Assembly (NCBI GenBank): GCA_003232385.1
Contig: QIJE01000028.1
Coordinates: 1-64,000 of the forward strand
Origin: a bacterium
Lineage (GTDB): Bacteria > SZUA-79 > Acidulodesulfobacterales > Acidulodesulfobacteraceae
Length of the DNA stretch: 64,000 bases
Direction: 5' to 3'
The notes under the pieces are model-generated. The model did no database searches, was not told the origin of the DNA, and saw only the letters and a list, made by a program, of their open reading frames with translations. Below are positions 31,786 through 42,121 of the stretch, one piece after another. Within the stretch, counting starts at the first letter, position 1, and each line of letters opens with the position of its first letter. The translations under genes were made by a program, and so were the position numbers.

Positions 31786-34700
31786 ATTTATAGAGTTATT
31801 CGGGTTTAAAACATTTCCCGATAAGATTAGAATACCCTTTAATTCAGGTATTAATGTAATCATAGGTCCCAACGGATGCGGCAAAACAAATATCGTCGAC
31901 GCAATAAGGTTTATTTTGGGAGAGCGTAATTTAAAAGATTTAAGGCTTAAAAATATGAACGATATAGTATTTCACGGCTCAAACATTCGAAATCAATCGT
32001 CCGTAGCCCTATGCAGAGGGGTTTTTGATAATAGTTCAGGGGCTAATTTTAGATATAAAGATTTTTCAGAAATAATGGTCGAAAGGAGGCACTTTAAAAA
32101 TAAAGATACGGAATACAGGATTAACGGTATTTCGGTCCCTTATCAAGAATATGTCGATTTTTTTAACGAAAGCGGTTTGTCGAGACACTATTCCATAATG
32201 GATTCGTCTAAAATCAATACTATTTTAAATTATAAACCCGGCGATTTGAGACTTTTTTTTGAAGAAGTCTCCGGAATAACAAAGTATAAGGTTCAAAAAA
32301 GAACGGCATTAAAGAAGTTAAGCGCCTCTAGATTGAATTTGTTGAGAGTTGGCGATCTATTGGGGGAGGTAGGGAACCGGCTTGCTCTTTTAGAAGAAGC
32401 CTCTAAAAAAATGGAAGAATATAAAAGGATCGAAATAGAAAAAAAACGGTATGCTTTTGCCCTATATGATCGGACAAAAAGAAAAATAAATATAGAAATA
32501 GATAAATATACCAAAGAACTTGATCTCTATTCCTTAAAGTCGGCGGCTACATCCGCGAAAAGTAGTTCAGTTTTAAATAGCCTAACCGATTCAAAGGCGT
32601 CTTTTGATATTATGGAGGCGGAATATAAGCATAGAATGAATGAGAAAAATGAAACCGTGATAGACTTGACGAAGCTTAATTCCGCTGTAGAATACGGCAA
32701 TTTGGCCGCAAAGAATTTAGAGTCCGAAATCTTGGAAAAGGTCGGGGATATAACAGCGCAGAATAAATTGAAAGACGAGGACGTCCTTAAGCTTGAAAGT
32801 TTCAAAAATAGATTAATTTCGGAAGAATTTGATATCAAAAAACTGCAAGAAAGGCTGAATATATTAAAAAAATTGACTGAGGATAAAAAATCGTTTGTCG
32901 TAAAAATCAAAGATGAAGCGAAGATCATAGGCAACGAAATTTTCAAGATCCTTGAAAACTCTCAGAATCATAACAACAAATTAATTTTTAACGGCAAAAA
33001 CATTAAAAACATCGAGACAAGAATTAACGACACAAAGGAATTTATAATAAAAATTTCTGCGGAGGTTAACGATGCCGAGAATGCTTTGGGCGAAAAAATT
33101 AATGCAGTGAGGAATATAGCCGTCGTCATTGAAGGTCTAAACAGGGAGCATCATAACTGTAGCCAAAATTTATCGCAATTATCAGACGAACTAAGTAGAT
33201 GCAAGATTAGGAAAGACGGCGTGGAAAAAGAGCTGATGAAAATAGATATAGACATATCTAAACTTACCGATTTTATAGATAATCACGAAGGATTCTCAGA
33301 GGGTGCGAAGAAATTTTTGAATGCCGCGAGGGATTATGAAATTCATCCCCTATCGGATTTAATTGAAGTCGAATCAGGATTTGAAAACGCCGTGTGGGAA
33401 AGTGCAAGCGGGATACTTGAGTCATTTTTTGTAGATAATATTGCGGATGCCGAAAAAGCATTGCGCTATATAGGTGATAACGGAATTGGAGAAATAAAAA
33501 TTTTTATTCCGGATAAGAGGCGCAGTAAGCCCTTTAACGGTAAAAATGGGGTTGGTAAAGTCGACGAAAAGTTAGACGTCGTTCCGTTGGCGGATACAAT
33601 ATCGTTTAGTTCACGAAAAATAGATTTAGAAGATATAGGGATGAATTTTTATTATTCTAAAGATATTGAAACCGTCTTGAAATATATAAAGGAGAAGGAT
33701 TTTTTCCCCGAGGTTAATATTATAACCGACAACGGAACTATCTTTTTTTCTAACGGACTTATCATAAGCGGCAGGGATAAAAATATAGAAAGCCAAAATT
33801 TACTTCTTAACAAAAAGAAACTATCGGAATACAAAAAACTGATGGCACGAAAACAAGACGAATTTAATAGAGAAGATTTATTATTTAACGAGAGACAGTC
33901 GGCGATAAGCAAGCTTAGCCTTGAAATAGTTCGAATAGATAAAGATATTAAGGCAAAAGAAATGGAAGAGCTAACGATAAAAAACGATATCAAATATTTG
34001 GAGAGTCAGATAATTAAGTCCAAGGATAGGCTTAGCATATTAAAAAAAGAATCGAATAGTCTCGAAACGGAAAAAGTAACGGCATACGGCGAAGAAGAAC
34101 GATTAAATAAAGAAATTGCAATTCTTGAAGACAAACTAAAATCGAAATCGGACGAAAAGGTTATTATAGAAAAGAATTTACGGAACCTCGAAACAGAATT
34201 TGATAGAGCGAAAGAAGACGAAGTGAAATTGAGAATAGAGATTAATTCGGCGGAACAAAGTATTAATTTTTTAAAAAAACAGATTGGCGATTTAGATTCC
34301 GACATGCTTAATTATGATAAAAGAATTAAATCCTTAGTAGCACAGAAAGAAGAATTAAAGAAGGAACTTGAGCGTATGACCCGCAGTCTGTCCGTCAAGC
34401 AAGATGATATTCTAATTTTAAACGAATCTATCAAAGCTATAGATGGTAATATTCATGATATGGAGATTAATCTGGAAAATTTGAAAAACAATATAAACGA
34501 TATGGAAAAAGATATGGAAAATACGAACAGGCAAAAATTAAATATAGAGAGAAAGAGAGAATCAGTGTCGATGCGCATAAAGGTTAATGGAGAAAAACTC
34601 TCGGAATTAGATTCCGATAGGAATTTAAGCGGCCTTTACATTGATTTTTCGGCAGAGGATGAAAATTTTATTCCCGTTGCAGAAGAAATAAACGATGAGG

Positions 34701-35371
34701 ATATTAGGCTGAATATAGAAGGACTTAATAAAAAAATAATTGATTTAGGCGATATAAATATGAATGCGACCAAGGAATATAACGGAGCATTGGAGAGAGT
34801 AGACTTTTTAAACAAGCAAAAAAAAGATCTTGAAAGTTCCATTGAGATATTGCAGGGGATAATTAATAAACTTGATACGGCGTCTAAGGAAAAATTTAAT
34901 TCCGTCCTTGCACGGATAAGGCAAAAGTTTAACGAACTTTTCGTATTTTTATTTGACGGCGGTCATGCCGATATATTAAATGTCGAGGGCAAAGTAGAAA
35001 CGGTGGATGAAGAAGACGGGCAGGGGGAGAATAATCTCTCGGGCATGGAGATCAATGTGCAGATACCGGGAAAAAAGTTTTCCGGTATAAATATTTTGTC
35101 GCAGGGCGAAAGGGTATTGGTGGCGGTAAGCCTTCTTTTCGCCGTATTCTTCGTGAAGAAAACCCCGTTTTGCGTAATAGACGAAGTAGATGCACCGTTA
35201 GATTATGCAAATAATGCCAGATATAACAGGTTAATAACGGAGGTGTCTAATTATTCGCAGGTAGTTTTGATAACGCATAATAAAAAGACTATGGAAATAG
35301 GAAAAAATATTTTCGGGGTCACATTGAGACATCCGGATATTTCGGGTATAGTTTCCGTTTCCATGAATTAA
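31775..35371 (+). CDS. smc: Chromosome segregation protein SMC
   Basis: 1198 aa; GPNGCGKTN Walker A, coiled coils, hinge, C-terminal LSQGERVLVAVSLLFA...IDEVDAPLD. Confidence 0.94.
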   Translation: MNLKFIELFGFKTFPDKIRIPFNSGINVIIGPNGCGKTNIVDAIRFILGERNLKDLRLKNMNDIVFHGSNIRNQSSVALCRGVFDNSSGANFRYKDFSEIMVERRHFKNKDTEYRINGISVPYQEYVDFFNESGLSRHYSIMDSSKINTILNYKPGDLRLFFEEVSGITKYKVQKRTALKKLSASRLNLLRVGDLLGEVGNRLALLEEASKKMEEYKRIEIEKKRYAFALYDRTKRKINIEIDKYTKELDLYSLKSAATSAKSSSVLNSLTDSKASFDIMEAEYKHRMNEKNETVIDLTKLNSAVEYGNLAAKNLESEILEKVGDITAQNKLKDEDVLKLESFKNRLISEEFDIKKLQERLNILKKLTEDKKSFVVKIKDEAKIIGNEIFKILENSQNHNNKLIFNGKNIKNIETRINDTKEFIIKISAEVNDAENALGEKINAVRNIAVVIEGLNREHHNCSQNLSQLSDELSRCKIRKDGVEKELMKIDIDISKLTDFIDNHEGFSEGAKKFLNAARDYEIHPLSDLIEVESGFENAVWESASGILESFFVDNIADAEKALRYIGDNGIGEIKIFIPDKRRSKPFNGKNGVGKVDEKLDVVPLADTISFSSRKIDLEDIGMNFYYSKDIETVLKYIKEKDFFPEVNIITDNGTIFFSNGLIISGRDKNIESQNLLLNKKKLSEYKKLMARKQDEFNREDLLFNERQSAISKLSLEIVRIDKDIKAKEMEELTIKNDIKYLESQIIKSKDRLSILKKESNSLETEKVTAYGEEERLNKEIAILEDKLKSKSDEKVIIEKNLRNLETEFDRAKEDEVKLRIEINSAEQSINFLKKQIGDLDSDMLNYDKRIKSLVAQKEELKKELERMTRSLSVKQDDILILNESIKAIDGNIHDMEINLENLKNNINDMEKDMENTNRQKLNIERKRESVSMRIKVNGEKLSELDSDRNLSGLYIDFSAEDENFIPVAEEINDEDIRLNIEGLNKKIIDLGDINMNATKEYNGALERVDFLNKQKKDLESSIEILQGIINKLDTASKEKFNSVLARIRQKFNELFVFLFDGGHADILNVEGKVETVDEEDGQGENNLSGMEINVQIPGKKFSGINILSQGERVLVAVSLLFAVFFVKKTPFCVIDEVDAPLDYANNARYNRLITEVSNYSQVVLITHNKKTMEIGKNIFGVTLRHPDISGIVSVSMN

Positions 35372-35430
35372 ACAAGCGCTTACAAACATAAGTAAAATTG
35401 ATATCCTAAAATTTAAAGGAAAATTCAAAG

Positions 35431-36342
35431 ATGAAAATATTCGAAAAGTTTAAAAGTTTAGCCGGAAGCCTTAAAAAAACAAAAGAAGGGTTATCCGGCA
35501 AGATGAACGCTATTTTTAGTTCCGGTAAACTTAATAGTGAAGATTTAGACAAAATAGAAGAGGCACTAATTTTATCCGATATATCGTACCGAACGGCATC
35601 GGAGATAGCCGATGGAGCTAAAAAAAGAATGTTGGGATTTAAAGAATCAAGCCCGGCTATCATTAGAGAAGTATTGAGGGATGAAATAAAATGTAAAATT
35701 TCTAAAAATTTTCCGGAAATTAAAGTGAAAAACGGAAAAAATATTTTCATGATTGTCGGAGTCAACGGGGTCGGTAAGACTACTACCGTAGGAAAATTAG
35801 GCAAGTACTATACCGAAAGGGGCAAGAAAGTTATTATTGCTGCATGCGATACGTTTAGGGCGGCGGGAAAGGAACAATTGGAAATTTGGGGACGCAGAAC
35901 GGGTGTTGAGGTAATATCCGGAAAAGAGAACCAGGACCCGGCATCGGTTGCTCATGATGCCATTCAAAGATTAAAGGATAGAGATTTTGATCTTTTATTA
36001 ATAGATACAGCGGGGAGACTCCACAATAAGAAACATCTGATGGAAGAACTGTTAAAAATAAAAAGAGTTGCTTCAAAATCGTTCGGCAGCGAGCTGGATG
36101 AGGTCCTAATAATTATAGATAGCAGTTTGGGGCAAAACTCAGTAGTTCAAACTGAGCAGTTTAAGGCCATTATCGACATCAGCGGTGTTATAGTGACGAA
36201 ATTGGATGGTTCGGCTAAAGGGGGAATAATTATAGACATTATACATAAGTTAGATTTGCCGGTAAGATTTGTTGGAACAGGGGAATCTCCAGATGAAATA
36301 TCTGAATTTTCCCCTGAAATATTCGTAAACAATTTATTTTAA
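35431..36342 (+). CDS. ftsY: Signal recognition particle receptor FtsY
   Basis: VGVNGVGKTTTVGKLG...AACDTFRAAGKEQLEIW...VTKLDGSAKGG. Confidence 0.95.
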   Translation: MKIFEKFKSLAGSLKKTKEGLSGKMNAIFSSGKLNSEDLDKIEEALILSDISYRTASEIADGAKKRMLGFKESSPAIIREVLRDEIKCKISKNFPEIKVKNGKNIFMIVGVNGVGKTTTVGKLGKYYTERGKKVIIAACDTFRAAGKEQLEIWGRRTGVEVISGKENQDPASVAHDAIQRLKDRDFDLLLIDTAGRLHNKKHLMEELLKIKRVASKSFGSELDEVLIIIDSSLGQNSVVQTEQFKAIIDISGVIVTKLDGSAKGGIIIDIIHKLDLPVRFVGTGESPDEISEFSPEIFVNNLF

Positions 36343-36352
36343 ATATTTGTTT

Positions 36353-36778
36353 CTATTTTATTTCTATTTTTTTCGGCGAGGATGCTGCACTCTTTTTGAG
36401 CACTATTTCAAGTTCCCCGTTTTTGAGAGAAGCAGTAGCGCTCTGTTTTTCCGCTTCGGCAGGCAAGTCTATAATTCGATAGAAAGAACCGTACTGAATC
36501 TCTTTGCGGTAAAAATTTTCCCTCTTCTCTTCTTTTTCCTGTTTATGCTCTCCTTTTATAATAAGCTGTTTTTCGTTGACTTCAATATTAATATTTTCCT
36601 TAGGGATACCCGGCACTTGAGCCTTAACTATTATATTTTCATCTTTCTCCAAGACATCCACCTCAGGTTCGATATAGCCGACCTTAGTTCTTATAACCGG
36701 ATTAAAAAAATCAAAAAAACTTTTCTCGAACTCATTTCTTATAGGGTAAAAAGGATCAAATTTAACAATATTTTTCAT
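36353..36778 (-). CDS. Small heat shock protein, Hsp20/alpha-crystallin family
   Basis: Alpha-crystallin domain (IIVKAQVPGIPKENINIEVNEKQLIIKGEHKQE); upstream ggagg. Confidence 0.93.
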   Translation of the reverse strand: MKNIVKFDPFYPIRNEFEKSFFDFFNPVIRTKVGYIEPEVDVLEKDENIIVKAQVPGIPKENINIEVNEKQLIIKGEHKQEKEEKRENFYRKEIQYGSFYRIIDLPAEAEKQSATASLKNGELEIVLKKSAASSPKKIEIK

Positions 36779-36858
36779 AATTCAACCTCCTTTTATATTT
36801 TAATTTAAATGGCTACGTTATAAAAACACAAAAGTAAAATTACCGTATATATGCTTTG

Positions 36859-36886
36859 AGTATATCATAAAAAATTTATTTTTCAA
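36859..36886 (-). promoter_or_regulatory. Candidate sigma70-type promoter of hsp20
   Basis: Minus strand TTGAAA-16 nt-TATACT with extended TGA. Confidence 0.55.
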
Positions 36887-37061
36887 TATTTGGACAACTC
36901 CCGTTAAATTTTATCTTGACAAACTTGTCGAAATAAATAATAATTAAGTAAGAATACATTACTAAATCAATAATGTATTCGTCAAAGACGATTAAATTAC
37001 AATATAAATAACAAATCATCGATAAAATCAAAATAAATACATAAAGGGCATTCAACCTCTA

Positions 37062-38408
37062 ATGAGAAATTCACGAACAGCCGAGATTAGCGAAGATGTC
37101 GAGAAAGGAGACGGAGGACATAGACATAAAGAGGAAAAAAAATCAAAATATAGATTTTCAATATTAGGCAAAAGGTCTTTATATAGATTTTTTCATTTTT
37201 TTAAGGTTTTAGGTCCCGGCTTTATCGTTATGATTGCGGATATGGATGCGGGGTCGGTAACAACGGCAGGTGTTTCCGGGGCGCAATGGGGCTATAAGCT
37301 GATACCGCTTCAAATTCTTTTAATTCCGATATTGTATCTTATACAATCAATGACGTCGCGATTAGGATGTGTTACAGGAAAAGGGCATGGAGAGCTTATA
37401 CGCGAATATTACGGAGAAAAATGGGCGATGTTTGCAACGGTTACCCTTTTTCTTGTCGTTTTTTCGGCATTAATAACAGAGTTTTCAGGCATCGCAGCAA
37501 GTGGAGAAATATTTGGAATACCGAAAATACTTACGGTTGGAGCAAGTTTTTTAGTATTGCTTTTAGTTATGTTTACAGGAAGCTATAAAAAGGCTGAAGG
37601 CATTGCCCTTATTTTTGCTCTATCCACGCTCATTTTCATTCCTGCCGCATTTTTTGTCCATCCAAATATTCACGAAATTATTTTTGACGGATTACTTGGT
37701 AAACAGCCGTTGAACGATAAAAGATACATATGGCTTATAGCGGCAAATGCCGGCGCGGTCATAATGCCGTGGATGATATATTATCAGCAAAGTGCGACCG
37801 TGGAAAAAAAATTATGCAGAAAAGACCTCAAACTTGCAGAAACGGATACCCTGATAGGCAGCATACTGACTCAACTTCTCATGATAGCGGTAATAGTTAT
37901 GACGGCAGCAACGCTTTTTAAGGCCAATATCGTGCCCTCTACCGCTAAAGCAATCGGCATGTCGCTAATACCTCTTGCCGGAAATTATGCCGGCCTTCTT
38001 TTTTCAATAGGGCTTTTCACTTCAAGCCTGTTGGCCGCGTTCGTTGTTTCTATGTCTTTTACATGGGCAGCCGGTGAGACGTGGGGGTATAAACACAGCC
38101 TGAGCCATAAATTAGGCGAAGCTAAGGCATTTTACTTCGTATATGTCATTTTAATTTTTTTTTCCGCCCTGCTCGTTTTGATCCCCGGGCTTCCCTTGGT
38201 GACTATAATGGTAGATGTCGAGGCATTTAACGGATTTGTGCTTCCCATAATTCTCGGTTTTTTAATAATGCTTGCGGGAAGCAAAAAGATTCTCGGAAAT
38301 TATGTTTATTCTAAACCGGCGCTTTTCAGCGTAGGAATTTTGGGTGTGATAATGGTTGTGCTTGGTATTATTACCGTATTACCCCAGGGTTGGTTTTCCT
38401 GGATTTGA
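37062..38408 (+). CDS. NRAMP-family metal ion transporter, divergent
   Basis: LGPGFIVMIADMDAGSVTTAGVSGAQWGYKLI...LGCVTGKGHGELIREYYG; multi-pass. Confidence 0.85.
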   Translation: MRNSRTAEISEDVEKGDGGHRHKEEKKSKYRFSILGKRSLYRFFHFFKVLGPGFIVMIADMDAGSVTTAGVSGAQWGYKLIPLQILLIPILYLIQSMTSRLGCVTGKGHGELIREYYGEKWAMFATVTLFLVVFSALITEFSGIAASGEIFGIPKILTVGASFLVLLLVMFTGSYKKAEGIALIFALSTLIFIPAAFFVHPNIHEIIFDGLLGKQPLNDKRYIWLIAANAGAVIMPWMIYYQQSATVEKKLCRKDLKLAETDTLIGSILTQLLMIAVIVMTAATLFKANIVPSTAKAIGMSLIPLAGNYAGLLFSIGLFTSSLLAAFVVSMSFTWAAGETWGYKHSLSHKLGEAKAFYFVYVILIFFSALLVLIPGLPLVTIMVDVEAFNGFVLPIILGFLIMLAGSKKILGNYVYSKPALFSVGILGVIMVVLGIITVLPQGWFSWI

Positions 38409-38745
38409 GTTAAAAAGCGTAAAAAATATACAAATATTTTGCCTCCCTTGTTTCATTTTCATGTCAAGATAACAGAAAATGTGTCGTTGCAATTATCTTT
38501 TAACCCCGTTAAATTTTTATATTACCTTGTTGCCATCCGTATAACTCGCTATAAAAACCTTCTAAATTCCTTCAAAATATGCCTCCGGAGGCATTTCGTA
38601 ATATTATCTTAATAAAAATTTAATCTAAAGGAAATATAATTTTCACAATACAGAAATATTTAAATCGTATAATTTTAACTATAGGGCAGCCATAAAGATT
38701 TAAAAATAAAAATAATAAATATTTAATTATTAAGATTAAAATTTT

Positions 38746-40389
38746 ATGAATATTAAATATGCCTTTAGTATCAAGATTAATACGATTATTATTTTGTCGT
38801 GTATTATTCAGCTTTTATTTTTTAATATAAATTCAAATTTTGTTTACGGTAAAACAATGCAGGGGAATAAAGACGGAAATTTCGATATGTTGCTTAAAAA
38901 ATACGGTATAAATCTTAAAAAGCCGCAAGTCATTCCAATAAACAACATAAGCGGCGGATATAATTACCGAAACCGCAGCGGTAATAGTTTTTTGCATAAA
39001 GCCGACATTAAACGGACTATTATGCCGGTTTTTCTTAAGCAGAGGGTTTCACTATCCGGTGACGGAAATGTAAAATCCGCATTAATGCTTCTGTCTCGTG
39101 AAATAGGGATCCCAATAATATTTTATCGCGGTTTTCCGAATAAATTAAAAAATGAGGTTTATTTTAAAAATACTAGATTATATAAAGTTTTGAACGGGCT
39201 TATAACAGATAGCGGTTTTAAATATGTTTACAAAAACGGAGAAATAATTGTCTATGTAGCAGAAGAAAAAACCTTTCATATACCCGTTTCCGATTTATTA
39301 TCCTCTTTTTCCTCTACGGTTGGAATGACGGGAATGAATATTCAGAATAATAACTCGAACAGCATAGCGGCAACAGGTTCTGGAGGCGGCAGCAATATAA
39401 AAGACGGCGATAGCACTGCCGGAAGCGTCAAGACTCCGTCTGACCCCTCCGGCTCACTTTCTTTGAGCTTATCGGAATCCGACAGTCTTTACAATATTGT
39501 TTCAAATAACATAAAAGTAATGCTCGCAAAAGAAGGGAGATATTTTATCAATCGAAAAGACGGGGTTATATGGGTTAAGGGCAGGGTATCGAATGTAGAA
39601 GAGGTATCTCGTTATATAAAGGGTATCAACAAATTTTTCTCTAAACAGGTTTTTTTAAAAGTGGAAGTAATAGATGTAAATTTAAATAGGGGATTTCAGA
39701 CCGGCGTAAACTGGAATTTATTATTTAATAAGGTGTTTAAAGCAGACGCATTAGGGATAAATGCGGTTTCTATTTCCGCTCGGCTTGCTTCTGGAAATGG
39801 CATCAATGATAACGCCCCCTACATAGGATTCACCGGTTCCGGCAATAGCGCCGCTATTCTGAGTGCGCTTAAAATGCAGGGTTCGGTCAACGTTATATCC
39901 CAACCGAGATTGATACTGATGGATGGTCAGACGAGATTAATATCTTCCGGAACTATCACGCCTTACGTCTCAAGTGTTCGAACAATGGCATTGAGTTTGT
40001 CTCAGACGGAAACTTATCCGGTTATATCTCAGGTACAGACAGGGCTTTCCATATCATTTACCCCGCATATTAATTTTAAAGACGATTCGGTTTCGGTTAC
40101 ATTAAGCTTGATAGATAATTCCATCACGGGATATCGGTCTTTCTCTGTTAGCGGGTCAAGTTTTAGCAATCCCGTAATAGAGTCCAAAAGTTTTGCCGAT
40201 ACGGTAAACGTAAAATCCGGCTCCACTATACTCGTCGGCGGGATATTAACTACGGATAAAACTGAAAATAGCTACGGGATACCTCTGTTGTCTAAAATTC
40301 CGCTAATCGGCAATTTATTTAAATCGATAAACGATAGAAGTCACAAAGAAGACTTGCTTATTATGCTAACACCTAAAATTATTCCATAA
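38746..40389 (+). CDS. Secretin (PulD/MshL/PilQ superfamily)
   Basis: N-terminal hydrophobic segment; VNVISQPRLILMDGQTRLISSG...VKSGSTILVGGILTTDKTENSYGIPLLSKIPLIGNLFKS. Confidence 0.92.
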   Translation: MNIKYAFSIKINTIIILSCIIQLLFFNINSNFVYGKTMQGNKDGNFDMLLKKYGINLKKPQVIPINNISGGYNYRNRSGNSFLHKADIKRTIMPVFLKQRVSLSGDGNVKSALMLLSREIGIPIIFYRGFPNKLKNEVYFKNTRLYKVLNGLITDSGFKYVYKNGEIIVYVAEEKTFHIPVSDLLSSFSSTVGMTGMNIQNNNSNSIAATGSGGGSNIKDGDSTAGSVKTPSDPSGSLSLSLSESDSLYNIVSNNIKVMLAKEGRYFINRKDGVIWVKGRVSNVEEVSRYIKGINKFFSKQVFLKVEVIDVNLNRGFQTGVNWNLLFNKVFKADALGINAVSISARLASGNGINDNAPYIGFTGSGNSAAILSALKMQGSVNVISQPRLILMDGQTRLISSGTITPYVSSVRTMALSLSQTETYPVISQVQTGLSISFTPHINFKDDSVSVTLSLIDNSITGYRSFSVSGSSFSNPVIESKSFADTVNVKSGSTILVGGILTTDKTENSYGIPLLSKIPLIGNLFKSINDRSHKEDLLIMLTPKIIP

Positions 40390-40396
40390 TATACTC

Positions 40397-42085
40397 ATGA
40401 GAATCGGAGATTATTTAATATCAAAAGGAAAGTTGACGGATTCACAATTAAAGGATACGCTTCTCGTGCAGTCTATAAACGGCGAGAAGTTGGGCGACAT
40501 ACTTGTTGAAAGCGGTTATGTAAATGACGTGGATATAATAGATTATTTAGTTCAGGATTCAGGTAAGGAATTTTTTCAAGAATTATGCGGCCTTTGTATA
40601 AATAAAAACGAAAATGAAAGGCTTGGATTTAGTTTTCTTTATAGTATTCCCGCAATAATTCTAACAAGAGGCGACGATAACTATATAGTTTGCAGCGAGA
40701 TTACGGAAGACCTCTCGGAGAAAATGGCTTTTGATGAAAATTTGGCCGGATTTAAAATAGGATTATCGACAAAAAGAAAGATTTACGGAGCCCTTAATAG
40801 TACTTTTATCAGCAAATCCGGTTCTTCGGAAAAAGATATATTGGATGAAGCCATAGATAGCGCCTTATTAAAAGGTTCGCCTAATTTAAGGATTAAGCGT
40901 TCGGAAAGTTTTTACGCGGTAATAATGGATACAGATGCAAGACAGGAAACTATAAGGGTTTTAAGCATGGAGTCGGGTCAAAGAATAATAAATATCATAG
41001 CTGCGCACTGCCAGGCAACATTGAAGAAAGGCGAAGGATTAGATGCTAAGTTTATATTCGTTTCCAATTTCTATAAGGGCGTTAAGGTTGATATCAGGGT
41101 TGCGTTCTTACCTATTTCTTCCAAGTTAGATAAAGAGTTGGCGTTATTTGAAGCCGTTTTGAGAATTCACGGCCTTAATAAAGTTATAGATTTTAAATAT
41201 ATCGGATTTTCAGACCGTAAAGCGGAATTATTGAAAAAGGCATATATATATCCGGATGGGTTGATTATTTCTACCGGACCGACCGGTTCCGGGAAAACTA
41301 CCACATTTTATGCGATGTTGAAACTTTTGTCCCAAAAGAAAAAATCTATTATTACGATAGAAGACCCGGTTGAGATTGAACTTAGGGAGTCAAATATAAC
41401 TCAGATGAATATATCGGATAATTTTGGATACGAGGAAGCTATCAGGGTCATGTTGAGAAGCGAACCGGGTATAATGATGGTCGGTGAGATTAGAGACGAG
41501 ACAACAGCAAAATATGCCTTAATTGCGGCGGAAACCGGACATCTCGTTCTTACTACGCTGCATGCCAATTGTTCTCTTGCAATATTTAACAGGTTTAAGT
41601 CTTTGAACGTCGACTTATTACAGCTTTTTTCGCTTTTAAGGTTCGTAACGGCTCAAAGACTTTATACGCCGCTCTGTTTTTCCTGTAAAAAAGAGATTTC
41701 TTTTGAAAAATTACCGCCTTTATATAGAAATGCCATGAAGGAAAGATTTGAATCCGGTATCGATATGCTGTCTTCAGCAAGCTATGACTTTATAAAATCC
41801 GATAAAGTCTTGGGGTTAGATTCGGTATATGTCGGGGGCAAAAACAATTGCGTCGATTGCGGGGGGACAGGGTACGCTAAAAGGAAGCCTATTATTGAAA
41901 TTGCAGAGTTTAACGACGCCGTGAAGGAGGAAATATATAAAGATTCGGCCGTCTTATTTAATCATTCTAAATTGGAAGAAATATTACTAAACCTATCCGG
42001 CTTTGAATCGTTAAAAATTCAAGCGTTTCAAAAGTTAATAAACGGCGAGATAGATCCGGAGACTTATTTTAATCTTTCAAATTAA
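40397..42085 (+). CDS. GspE/PilB-type assembly ATPase with MshEN-like N-terminus
   Basis: STGPTGSGKTTTFYAML; EDPVEIEL; MVGEIRDETTAKYALIAAETGHLVLTTLHAN; C-x2-C pairs. Confidence 0.94.
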   Translation: MRIGDYLISKGKLTDSQLKDTLLVQSINGEKLGDILVESGYVNDVDIIDYLVQDSGKEFFQELCGLCINKNENERLGFSFLYSIPAIILTRGDDNYIVCSEITEDLSEKMAFDENLAGFKIGLSTKRKIYGALNSTFISKSGSSEKDILDEAIDSALLKGSPNLRIKRSESFYAVIMDTDARQETIRVLSMESGQRIINIIAAHCQATLKKGEGLDAKFIFVSNFYKGVKVDIRVAFLPISSKLDKELALFEAVLRIHGLNKVIDFKYIGFSDRKAELLKKAYIYPDGLIISTGPTGSGKTTTFYAMLKLLSQKKKSIITIEDPVEIELRESNITQMNISDNFGYEEAIRVMLRSEPGIMMVGEIRDETTAKYALIAAETGHLVLTTLHANCSLAIFNRFKSLNVDLLQLFSLLRFVTAQRLYTPLCFSCKKEISFEKLPPLYRNAMKERFESGIDMLSSASYDFIKSDKVLGLDSVYVGGKNNCVDCGGTGYAKRKPIIEIAEFNDAVKEEIYKDSAVLFNHSKLEEILLNLSGFESLKIQAFQKLINGEIDPETYFNLSN

Positions 42086-42121
42086 TTTTACGCTGTTCTT
42101 AATTCAGGGTGCGATGTCATT

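Noticed and set aside
32527-34842. Several Ser/Phe-rich minus-strand ORFs
   Set aside because: Antisense to the smc coiled coil; typical shadow ORFs of Lys/Glu-rich coding sequence
36347-36808. Plus-strand 153-aa ORF
   Set aside because: Antisense to the clear Hsp20 gene; composition fits an antisense artefact
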